Shown here: piece by piece, positions 1 through 5,323 of the stretch | Layout: each line of letters starts with the position of its first letter | How positions within the stretch are numbered: the stretch's first letter is position 1 | DNA from: a bacterium | Lineage (GTDB): Bacteria > Bacillota_I > Bacilli_A > RF39 > UBA660 | NCBI GenBank assembly: GCA_029012525.1 | Contig: JAQXMG010000023.1 | Coordinates: 1-6,234 of the forward strand | Reading direction: 5' to 3' | Length of the DNA stretch: 6,234 bases | The notes under the pieces: model-generated | The model's database searches: none | Seen by the model: only the letters and a program-made list of their open reading frames with translations | Told to the model about the DNA's origin: nothing | Made by a program: the position numbers and the translations under genes

Positions 1-423
1 CTAGAACATTTAAATGATGAAATAGATATTATTGTAATATCAGGTATGGGTGGTATTTTAATAAAAAGCATTATAGAAAAAGATTTGGGTAAAATAAAAA
101 ATCAAAAAATAATTACTTGTCCCAATAATGATAGTGATATTTTAAGAAATTTTATGATGGAAAATAACTTTAAAATAGAAAGTGAATTACTTGTAAAAGA
201 CAAATATATTTATGAAATAATTTGTTTTGTAAAAGGTAATGAAAAACTAACTAAAAAAGAAATAAATTATGGCAAGTATTTTAAACGTGATAGTTTATAT
301 TATGAATATTTTAACAAAAAAAAAGATACTTTGATGACAATAAAAAATAATTTGCCAAAAAAATATCTTTTAAAAAGATTAAAACTAACTAAAAGAATTA
401 GAGATATTAAAAGTATTATCTAA
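1..423 (+). CDS. trmK: tRNA (adenine(22)-N(1))-methyltransferase TrmK, 3' part (5' end outside window)
   Basis: The reading frame is open from base 1, so this is the C-terminal 140 residues of a gene that starts upstream. The ATG at 46 is internal, because it lies inside the conserved motif read as DIIVISGMGG (about residues 9-18 of the fragment). This motif is typical of the TrmK/YqfN (DUF633) family and belongs to the end of its Rossmann-like SAM-binding domain. Further family features follow: the ITCPNN segment, a region resembling LR..L..N.F.I..E.LV, the IYEII strand, and a lysine-rich helical C-terminal tail (the coiled-coil extension of the family). By family knowledge, TrmK uses S-adenosylmethionine to methylate N1 of A22 in the D-loop of bacterial tRNAs in the cytoplasm. 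The gene ends with TAA five bases before the stop codon of the opposing yqfQ-like gene. The N-terminal SAM-binding glycine motif is not in the window. The assignment is strong from the motif and the colinear C-terminal pattern. Confidence 0.88.
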   Translation, partial: LEHLNDEIDIIVISGMGGILIKSIIEKDLGKIKNQKIITCPNNDSDILRNFMMENNFKIESELLVKDKYIYEIICFVKGNEKLTKKEINYGKYFKRDSLYYEYFNKKKDTLMTIKNNLPKKYLLKRLKLTKRIRDIKSII

Positions 424-430
424 TTTTTTT
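402..430 (+). terminator. possible weak intrinsic terminator of trmK
   Basis: AGATA (402-406) can pair with TATCT (417-421), with two more pairs possible after a mismatch. AA and seven T's (424-430) follow. The stem is short and AT-rich and overlaps the trmK stop codon. The T-run is the better part of the evidence. Confidence 0.3.
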
Positions 431-887
431 AGTTGAAAAATGTTGGTTCATTGTTATTACTAGATGTTTTATTATTTTTTACATCATTTTTTACTTCTTT
501 TACTATTCTTGAATTGCTAGAATCTGGTTCGTTCATTGCTTTTGCTACTCTAAACATAGTTTTAGCATTATTCCAAATTGGTTTTATTTGATAAAAAACG
601 GGAATAGCTTGATTTATTACTCCTAAAGTTTTAGAAGCACCATTTAAAAGCCCAGAAAATGAAAAACCACTTGTTGCAGCAACGCCAGATGCAGCACTTG
701 TACCAGCACTTCCAGCTGCACTTGGGAATAATCTTGACAATAAACCACCTGTATTTCTTGTTAAAGCAGGGGCATTATACATATAATTTGGAACCGCTCT
801 AAATGAAGTAGCATAATTTGTAGGAACATTTCTCATATAATTACCGTAGGGATAAAAATTATTAAAGTTATTATAGTTATTATTCAT
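429..887 (-). CDS. YqfQ/VrrA-like protein
   Basis: This is a 152-residue protein of unknown biochemical function. Residues 1-40 are low-complexity and rich in Asn, Tyr and Pro. A short glycine/leucine motif GGLLSRLFPS follows at 47-56, then an Ala/Gly/Ser linker (57-75). An amphipathic segment at about 76-118 reads SGLLNGASKTLGVINQAIP followed by a YQIKPIWNNAKTMFRV stretch. The tail at 120-152 is charged and Asn-rich. This order (low-complexity N-terminus, GGLLSRLF, then a LLN..K.LG..NQA.P...Q..P...N helix pair and polar tail) is what I recall of the Bacillus YqfQ/VrrA family. In Bacillus that family lies close to trmK (yqfN), and trmK is the convergent neighbour here. I see no signal peptide or clear membrane span. 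The ATG at 887 is supported by an AGGAGG Shine-Dalgarno at 899-894 on the minus strand, six bases away. The call rests on motif order and context rather than on an alignment. Confidence 0.62.
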   Translation of the reverse strand: MNNNYNNFNNFYPYGNYMRNVPTNYATSFRAVPNYMYNAPALTRNTGGLLSRLFPSAAGSAGTSAASGVAATSGFSFSGLLNGASKTLGVINQAIPVFYQIKPIWNNAKTMFRVAKAMNEPDSSNSRIVKEVKNDVKNNKTSSNNNEPTFFN

Positions 888-943
888 AAAAATCCTCCTA
901 CAATAATGTATGCTTTTAACTTTTTTTTGATATATTAAACTAT

Positions 944-985
944 AAAAAATAAAAGTTAGCTTATGGAATAGACTAAGCTAACTTT
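944..985 (-). terminator. intrinsic terminator (minus strand)
   Basis: A perfect 12-bp stem, AAAGUUAGCUUA (985-974) with UAAGCUAACUUU (963-952), encloses a 10-nt loop. On the minus strand UAUUUUUU follows (951-944). On the plus strand the stem is followed by CTTCA, so termination works leftwards. It would end transcripts from the promoter at 1094-1065 and any read-through from the membrane-protein gene, before the yqfQ-like gene. Confidence 0.72.
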
Positions 986-1058
986 CTTCAAGGATAAATA
1001 AGCATGTTAAGTTTATAACATTTTTGTAAATACAAGAAGGTGTTGTTTCCTTGCTTGC
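944..1058 (-). ncRNA. putative small RNA or attenuated 5' leader upstream of the yqfQ-like gene
   Basis: A consensus-like minus-strand promoter (1094-1065) predicts a transcript start near 1058. A strong hairpin plus U-tract ends it near 944, giving about 115 nt with no convincing ORF. Three hairpins can be drawn. The first pairs CAAG-AAGG (1057-1049, one bulged C at 1053) with CCUUCUUG (1040-1033) around an 8-nt A/C loop. The second pairs AUGUUA (1021-1016) with UAACAU (1009-1004). The third is the 12-bp terminator stem. Mutually exclusive pairings also exist: CAAGGA (1053-1048) with UCCUUG (994-989), and GCUUAU (1003-998) with AUAAGC (964-959), the latter disrupting the terminator. The yqfQ-like start codon lies 57 bases beyond the terminator in the same direction. 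The element could therefore be a regulatory leader or a stand-alone sRNA. I do not recognise a known RNA family. Confidence 0.45.
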
Positions 1059-1064
1059 AAATTC

Positions 1065-1094
1065 ATTATAACCCTAAATAATTTAAAAAATCAA
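1065..1094 (-). promoter_or_regulatory. sigma-A type promoter for the putative small RNA/leader
   Basis: On the minus strand a TTGATT -35 (1094-1089) and a perfect TATAAT -10 (1070-1065) are separated by 18 bases. The predicted start is near G1058. It lies between the membrane-protein stop codon and the hairpin-rich segment, which supports an independent transcript there. Confidence 0.6.
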
Positions 1095-1145
1095 GTATAT
1101 TTTTAAATGAAATTAAAAATATTATTTAATTTACAATAAAAGTGT

Positions 1146-1712
1146 CTAATGTAAATTTTTATTAGTTTTTTCTAGAAGTAAAACTAATAAAATTTTCTTA
1201 ATGCCTAGCAAAAGATAGAATAAAATGAAGAATAAATATAAATTATTTAATATATAATCACTTAAAATGATACAAATAATTATAACAATACATATTAGTA
1301 CATAATTTACAAATTGTAATAAAGAATGATCTTTATATCTTAAAAAATTAAATACTTCTTTTATAATTGTGATAATACCTAAGATAGTTACAAAATCATA
1401 TTTACCACCATTATTTAAAATAATACTAAATATAATAAGCAAATAAAATATAGCTTCAATTATTGGCATGATATAATATTTCATTTCTAATTTTTTAGTT
1501 TTGCTAGCGTAATATAAGCAACTAATTGATAAAATAATTAATGATATTGGCAAAAGATATAGAACTGTTAAAGTTGCAGGTTTACTTCTTTCAAAAATAA
1601 GAGCAAGAAGTGTCGTTACAATAAGTAAAATTCCTTCAAGTAATATAGTGTTTTTAGTAACATCATAGTTATCTTTAATGTTATCATAATATTTTTTTAA
1701 TAATTTATTCAT
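1146..1712 (-). CDS. hypothetical multi-pass membrane protein (about six spans)
   Basis: I do not recognise this 188-residue protein. After a charged N-terminus (1-21) it is strongly hydrophobic, with likely membrane spans at about 22-40, 48-69, 80-99, 105-122, 131-150 and 155-180. The last may hold two short helices. Loops are short and Lys/Arg/Tyr-rich (for example 70-79 and 124-129), and the tail at 181-188 is polar. Six short helices and this length loosely resemble small six-helix proteins such as the HdeD/DUF308 group, but I see no diagnostic residue and do not claim membership. The ATG at 1712 has a GAGGTG Shine-Dalgarno (1726-1721 on the minus strand) eight bases away. The gene is divergent from tdk across a 96-base region and ends with TAG. 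The small-RNA promoter starts about 50 bases downstream. That this is a real gene is well supported by the ribosome site and the uninterrupted hydrophobic periodicity. Its function is unknown. Confidence 0.75.
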   Translation of the reverse strand: MNKLLKKYYDNIKDNYDVTKNTILLEGILLIVTTLLALIFERSKPATLTVLYLLPISLIILSISCLYYASKTKKLEMKYYIMPIIEAIFYLLIIFSIILNNGGKYDFVTILGIITIIKEVFNFLRYKDHSLLQFVNYVLICIVIIICIILSDYILNNLYLFFILFYLLLGIKKILLVLLLEKTNKNLH

Positions 1713-1756
1713 ATAATTTTCACCTCAAGATAAATTTTACAATAAAATAGGATATT

Positions 1757-1777
1757 TTTCTAGTATCTTTCTAGTAT
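1757..1777. repeat. tandem direct repeat in the divergent promoter region
   Basis: TTTCTAGTAT occurs at 1757-1766 and again at 1768-1777, a period of 11 bases or about one helical turn. It lies between the divergent membrane-protein and tdk starts and just upstream of the candidate tdk -10. It could be an operator half-site pair or simple AT-rich duplication. Confidence 0.4.
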
Positions 1778-1780
1778 TTT

Positions 1781-1789
1781 TGATAAAAT
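1781..1789 (+). promoter_or_regulatory. candidate extended -10 promoter for tdk-ppdK
   Basis: TGATAAAAT fits the TGnTAnAAT extended -10 pattern. No good -35 lies 16-18 bases upstream. The implied start near 1796 leaves a very short leader before the GAGG Shine-Dalgarno (1797-1800), so the call is tentative. Confidence 0.28.
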
Positions 1790-1808
1790 AATACATGAGG
1801 TAATAATT

Positions 1809-2411
1809 ATGAAGTTATATTTTAAGTATGGAGCGATGAATTCAGGCAAAACTATGGAAATTTTAAGGACTGCTCATAACTATGAAGAAAATGGCTATAA
1901 AGTATTAATTGTAAAACCTTTTTGTGATACAAAAGGGAATGATTTTATTGTATCAAGAGTAGGAGTATCAAGACATGTTGATTATTTATTAAAACAGAAT
2001 GAACTTTTAAGTGATGTAATAAAACAAAATCATCCTACAGTTATTTTAGTAGATGAATCCCAGTTTTTAAGTAAAGAGCAAATTGATGATTTATGGCTTA
2101 TAACAAAAAATTTAGATATTGATGTATTTTGCTATGGGCTTAGAACCAATTTTAGATTAGAGGGATTTCCTGGTGCTATTAGACTTTTTGAACTTGCTGA
2201 TAAGATTGAAGAAATTACTACCTTATGTAGATGTGGCAAAAAAGCTAATGCTAATTTAAGACTTGTTGATGGTGTTCCAACATTTGATGGGGATGAAGTT
2301 GCAATTGATGGCTTTTTAAATGTTACCTATATTCCTGTTTGTAGTAATTGTTATATAGATTATTACAATAAAGCAAAAGAACAAAAAATGGTAAGAAAAA
2401 AAATATTTTAA
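1809..2411 (+). CDS. tdk: thymidine kinase (TK1-type)
   Basis: This cytoplasmic salvage enzyme phosphorylates thymidine to dTMP with ATP. At 200 residues it is normal for bacterial class II thymidine kinases. The P-loop is GAMNSGKT at 8-15. The Walker B/active-site segment VILVDESQF is at 78-86, with D82 and catalytic-base Glu E83 by family analogy. The conserved GLRTNFRLEGFPG block is at 110-122. A structural zinc site is formed by C140 and C142 (LCRCG) with C178 and C181 (PVCSNCY). The lasso and thymidine-binding region lies around 150-182. The ATG at 1809 is chosen because the protein begins a few residues before the first beta strand and P-loop, and a GAGG Shine-Dalgarno (1797-1800) sits eight bases upstream. 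ppdK follows after 13 bases with its ribosome site directly after the stop codon, so the two genes are probably cotranscribed. All expected motifs are present. Confidence 0.96.
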   Translation: MKLYFKYGAMNSGKTMEILRTAHNYEENGYKVLIVKPFCDTKGNDFIVSRVGVSRHVDYLLKQNELLSDVIKQNHPTVILVDESQFLSKEQIDDLWLITKNLDIDVFCYGLRTNFRLEGFPGAIRLFELADKIEEITTLCRCGKKANANLRLVDGVPTFDGDEVAIDGFLNVTYIPVCSNCYIDYYNKAKEQKMVRKKIF

Positions 2412-2424
2412 GGGAGGAATTTTT

Positions 2425-5043
2425 ATGAAATACGTTTATAGTTTTAATGAAGGTAATAAAGATATGAGAAATACTCTTGGAGGAAAAGGAGCAAATCTTT
2501 GTGAAATGACAAATTTGGGTTTACCTGTGCCTTATGGATTTATTGTTTCAACTGATGCTTGTATAGATTATTATAATAATAATGGTTCGATTAGTGATGA
2601 AATATTAGATGAAATTTATGAAAAACTCGAAGAATTAGAAAAAACAACTGGTAAAATTTTTGGCGATTCTAAAAATCCACTTCTTTTATCGGTTAGAAGC
2701 GGAGCAAGAAGTAGTATGCCTGGAATGATGGATACAGTTTTGAATTTAGGAATGAATGATGAAGTATGTGACTTTTTTTCTAATAAAAGATTTTCTTATG
2801 ATAGCTATAGAAGATTTATTCAAATGTATGCTGATGTAGTTATGGGATTTCCTAAAGAGTCTTTTGAAGGCTTATTTGATAAAATAAAACAAGAAAAAAA
2901 AGTTAAATACGATACTGATTTAACTGAAGAAGATTTAAAAGAAGTAATAACTAGATACAAAGAAGAATATCAAAGATTATCAAAAACTAGTTTTCCAACT
3001 GATCCAAAAGAACAATTAATATCTGCCATAAAAGCAGTATTTAAAAGTTGGAATAATGAAAGAGCAATAACTTACAGAAGATTAAATGACATTCCATCAA
3101 GTTGGGGAACTGCAGTAAATGTTCAAGAAATGGTATTTGGAAATAAAAACAATAATAGTGCAACAGGCGTTGCATTTACAAGAAATCCTGCAACAGGAGA
3201 AAAAGTTTTATACGGAGAATACCTTGTTAATGCTCAAGGAGAAGATGTCGTAGCAGGTATTCGTACACCTAAATCAATTATTAATTTAAAACAAGAATTT
3301 CCAGATTGCTATAATGAATTTACTAAAATTGCAGATACTCTAGAAAAACATTATCATGATATGCAAGATATGGAATTTACAATTGAAGATAATAAACTTT
3401 ATATTTTACAAACTAGAAATGGTAAAAGAACAGGAACAGCTGCAGTTAAAATTGCTATGGATTTATTAAAAGAGAATATGATAGATGAAAAAGAAGCTAT
3501 TTTAATGGTTGATGCTAAAACACTTGATCAGTTACTTCATAAGACTTTCAATAAAGAACTTTTAAAAAATGCTGAAAAAATAGCCGAAGGACTTCCAGCT
3601 TCCCCTGGATCTGCTTATGGAAAAATTTGTTTTGATGCAAAACATGTTAAATACCTTGCAAACAATAATGAAAAAAATCTTATTTTAGTAAGAGATGAAA
3701 CTTCTCCTGAAGATATCGAAGGAATAAACATTGCAAATGGTATTTTAACACTTAGGGGAGGAACAACATCACATGCTGCAGTTGTTGCTCGTGGTATGGG
3801 AACTTGTTGTGTTTGTGGTTGTAGTTCTTTAAAAATTGATTATGAAAACAAAACTTTAGAGACAGATTCTGGTATTATTTTACATGAAGACGATTATATT
3901 TCATTAGATGGAACAACTGGTTATGTTTATTTAGGAAAAATAGAAGTAGAAGATCCTGTAATTAAAGATGATTTTAAAGAACTTTTAGATTTAACAGATA
4001 AATATAAAAGTATGGAAGTAAGAGCCAATGCAGAAACACTAAAAGATAGTAAAACTGCCCTTAGTTTTGGAGCATTAGGAATTGGTTTATGTAGAACAGA
4101 GCATATGTTCTTTGAAAATGAACGTATTTTTAACTTTAGAAAAATGATACTTTCAAAAACTAAGGAAGAAAGAGAAGATGCACTAAATAAAATTCTTCCT
4201 TATCAAATAGAAGATTTTTATAATTTATTTAAAGTAATGAATGAATTAAGCGTTAATATAAGACTTCTTGATCCACCACTTCATGAATTTTTACCAAAAA
4301 AAGAAGAAGAAAAAATTGAGTTAGCAAAAGCTTTAAATATAAGCTATGAGGATCTAAATAATAGAATAAATAGTCTAAAAGAATTTAATCCAATGATGGG
4401 ACATAGAGGTATAAGACTAGGCGTTACTTATCCAGAAATTGTTGTTATGCAAACTAAAGCTATAATAGAAGCAGCAATTAAAGCAGAAAAAGAAAATTTT
4501 GTTGTAGAGCCAGAAATAATGATACCTTTAGTATGTAATAAAAAAGAATTACAGTATGTTAAAGATATTATAAAAGAAACTGCAGATAAAATCATCAAAG
4601 AAAATAAAGCAAATGTCTCTTATAAAATTGGTACAATGATCGAAATACCAAGAGCAGCAATTATTTCAAAAGATATAGCAAGTGATGTAGAATTCTATTC
4701 ATTTGGAACTAATGATTTAACTCAGATGACTTACGGTTTTTCAAGAGATGATGCCGAAAAGTTTTTACCTTCTTACTATCAAAAACAAATTTTTGAATTT
4801 GATCCATTTGTTAGAGTTGATGAAGAAGGAGTTGGTACTTTAATTAAAAATGCTATAAAAGATGCCAAAGAAGTAAATAAAGATATAAAAATAGGTGTTT
4901 GTGGTGAACATGCAGGAGATCCAAAAAGCATTGAATTCTTTGCTAAAGTCGGAGTAGATTATGTTTCATGTAGTCCATATCGTGTTCCTATTGCAAGACT
5001 TGCTGTTGCACAAGCTACAATTAAAACTGAAACATTTGGATAA
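2425..5043 (+). CDS. ppdK: pyruvate, phosphate dikinase
   Basis: PPDK reversibly converts ATP, phosphate and pyruvate to AMP, pyrophosphate and PEP in the cytoplasm. In anaerobes it often serves pyrophosphate-linked glycolysis or gluconeogenesis. The 872 residues match the usual full length of about 870-880. The N-terminal ATP-grasp domain (about 1-340) includes GGKGANLCEM (19-28), the SVRSGARSSMPGMMDTVLNLG block (89-109) and the YILQTRNGKRT segment (326-336). The swivelling phosphohistidine domain (about 385-510) carries GGTTSHAAVVARGMG with catalytic H450. T448, two residues before it, corresponds to the Thr phosphorylated by the PPDK regulatory protein in relatives. The C-terminal PEP/pyruvate barrel has GLCRTEHMF (554-562), MMGHRGIRLG (657-666), GTMIEIPRAA (736-745), SFGTNDLTQMTYGFSRDD (759-776) and GVCGEHAGDP (824-833), with catalytic Cys C826. 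A GGGAGGA ribosome site (2412-2418) directly follows the tdk stop codon. No regulatory-kinase gene (DUF299) and no clear terminator after the gene are visible. Confidence 0.98.
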   Translation: MKYVYSFNEGNKDMRNTLGGKGANLCEMTNLGLPVPYGFIVSTDACIDYYNNNGSISDEILDEIYEKLEELEKTTGKIFGDSKNPLLLSVRSGARSSMPGMMDTVLNLGMNDEVCDFFSNKRFSYDSYRRFIQMYADVVMGFPKESFEGLFDKIKQEKKVKYDTDLTEEDLKEVITRYKEEYQRLSKTSFPTDPKEQLISAIKAVFKSWNNERAITYRRLNDIPSSWGTAVNVQEMVFGNKNNNSATGVAFTRNPATGEKVLYGEYLVNAQGEDVVAGIRTPKSIINLKQEFPDCYNEFTKIADTLEKHYHDMQDMEFTIEDNKLYILQTRNGKRTGTAAVKIAMDLLKENMIDEKEAILMVDAKTLDQLLHKTFNKELLKNAEKIAEGLPASPGSAYGKICFDAKHVKYLANNNEKNLILVRDETSPEDIEGINIANGILTLRGGTTSHAAVVARGMGTCCVCGCSSLKIDYENKTLETDSGIILHEDDYISLDGTTGYVYLGKIEVEDPVIKDDFKELLDLTDKYKSMEVRANAETLKDSKTALSFGALGIGLCRTEHMFFENERIFNFRKMILSKTKEEREDALNKILPYQIEDFYNLFKVMNELSVNIRLLDPPLHEFLPKKEEEKIELAKALNISYEDLNNRINSLKEFNPMMGHRGIRLGVTYPEIVVMQTKAIIEAAIKAEKENFVVEPEIMIPLVCNKKELQYVKDIIKETADKIIKENKANVSYKIGTMIEIPRAAIISKDIASDVEFYSFGTNDLTQMTYGFSRDDAEKFLPSYYQKQIFEFDPFVRVDEEGVGTLIKNAIKDAKEVNKDIKIGVCGEHAGDPKSIEFFAKVGVDYVSCSPYRVPIARLAVAQATIKTETFG

Positions 5044-5076
5044 TATTATTTTAATAAACTGAATATAATATAAATG

Positions 5077-5111
5077 TATACTATTTGACATTTTCATAAA
5101 AATATAGTATA
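5077..5111. repeat. perfect inverted repeat bracketing the antitoxin promoter
   Basis: TATACTAT (5077-5084) and ATAGTATA (5104-5111) are exact reverse complements separated by 19 bases. The left arm abuts the -35 hexamer and the right arm overlaps the -10. The placement resembles an operator, although AT-rich promoter DNA can give such a match by chance. Confidence 0.5.
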
Positions 5112-5113
5112 TT
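5085..5113 (+). promoter_or_regulatory. strong sigma-A promoter of the type III antitoxin RNA
   Basis: A perfect TTGACA -35 (5085-5090), a 17-base spacer and a TATATT -10 (5108-5113) predict a start at about 5117-5120. It is the best promoter in the window and lies directly before the repeat RNA, as expected for an antitoxin that must be in excess over its toxin. Confidence 0.8.
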
Positions 5114-5144
5114 ATTATTGCATTTAAAAAGTGCATTAATATGT

Positions 5145-5194
5145 AAATGTTAGCCGCTCTTGGATGGCGCGGGTTATAAATTATTCCAATCGAG
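5145..5194 (+). repeat. antitoxin repeat unit 1 (50 nt)
   Basis: The unit starts with AAATGTTAGCCGC and ends with CCAATCGAG. Stem 1 pairs CCGC (5154-5157) with GCGG (5169-5172). Stem 2 pairs TTGGA (5160-5164) with TCCAA (5185-5189). The 5' strand of stem 2 lies in the loop of stem 1, which makes a pseudoknot. Confidence 0.88.
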
Positions 5195-5243
5195 AAATGT
5201 TAATCGCTCCCGGATGGTGCGAGTTATAAAATATTCCGGTCGA
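5195..5243 (+). repeat. antitoxin repeat unit 2 (49 nt)
   Basis: The unit starts with AAATGTTAATCGC and ends with CCGGTCGA. Stem 1 pairs TCGC (5204-5207) with GCGA (5219-5222). Stem 2 pairs CCGGA (5210-5214) with TCCGG (5235-5239). It differs from unit 1 at nine aligned positions and one terminal base, and a third AAATGTT start follows at 5244. Confidence 0.88.
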
Positions 5244-5253
5244 AAATGTTTTT

Positions 5254-5288
5254 GAAAACTTTATTCTTTTTGAATAGAGTTTTCTTTT
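5254..5288 (+). terminator. intrinsic terminator between antitoxin repeats and toxin gene
   Basis: GAAAACTTTATTC (5254-5266) pairs with GAATAGAGTTTTC (5272-5284) in a 13-bp stem with one G-U pair and a five-T loop. Only four T's follow (5285-5288) before AAC. A terminator at this place is the hallmark of type III toxin-antitoxin loci. It sets the antitoxin:toxin transcript ratio by partial read-through. Confidence 0.85.
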
Positions 5289-5310
5289 AACTTGTGGTAA
5301 GATTATTTCT

Positions 5311-5315
5311 GGAGG
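5311..5315 (+). promoter_or_regulatory. ribosome binding site deciding the toxin start
   Basis: GGAGG lies eight bases before ATG 5324, ideal spacing. It falls inside the longer reading frame that could begin at GTG 5294. That GTG has no comparable site, because the terminator's T-tract lies just upstream of it. Confidence 0.8.
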
Positions 5316-5323
5316 TTTATGCT

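Larger units (their letters stand above)
5117..5288 (+). ncRNA. type III antitoxin RNA (CptI/ToxI-like), two tandem pseudoknot repeats
   Basis: This predicted RNA of about 170 nt runs from the strong promoter to the terminator in front of the toxin gene. It begins with a small hairpin: TGCATTT (5119-5125) can pair with AAGTGCA (5129-5135), with one G-U pair. Two near-identical repeats follow (5145-5194 and 5195-5243), then a third truncated AAATGTT, then the terminator. The repeats are much G+C richer than their surroundings and contain no ORF. In each repeat two stems interleave as an H-type pseudoknot: positions 10-13 with 25-28, and 16-20 with 41-45. Three of these pairs show compensatory changes between copies. 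In known type III systems (ToxIN, CptIN, TenpIN) such repeats are cut by the toxin into single pseudoknots that bind it in a closed inhibitory complex. That role is inferred here from architecture and from the downstream toxin family. The transcript ends are predictions. Confidence 0.85.

Noticed and set aside
46..48. ATG at 46 as the start of the first gene
   Set aside because: The frame is open back to base 1, and the ATG falls inside the conserved ISGMGG motif of TrmK, so the gene starts outside the window.
905..912. Sigma-E-like CATACATT -10 element for the yqfQ-like gene (minus strand)
   Set aside because: The implied transcription start (~898) falls inside the Shine-Dalgarno at 899-894, and the upstream -35 match is poor.
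1004..1025. Rightward terminator formed by ATGTTA/TAACAT plus five T's
   Set aside because: No rightward gene precedes it, since the flanking genes are leftward. The stem is only six mostly A-T pairs and is better explained as an internal hairpin of the leftward RNA.
944..1058. 6S RNA, SRP RNA or tmRNA
   Set aside because: The length, the absence of the long interrupted duplex of 6S RNA, and the lack of conserved SRP or tmRNA motifs do not fit. I could not assign any known family.
5145..5250. CRISPR array
   Set aside because: The ~50-nt units repeat end to end without variable spacers, show compensatory base-pair changes, and sit between a promoter and a terminator in front of a ToxN-type gene. 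No cas gene is present.
5294..5323. GTG at 5294 as the toxin start
   Set aside because: It has no ribosome site, lies just after the terminator, and would encode the GGAGG that ideally serves ATG 5324.
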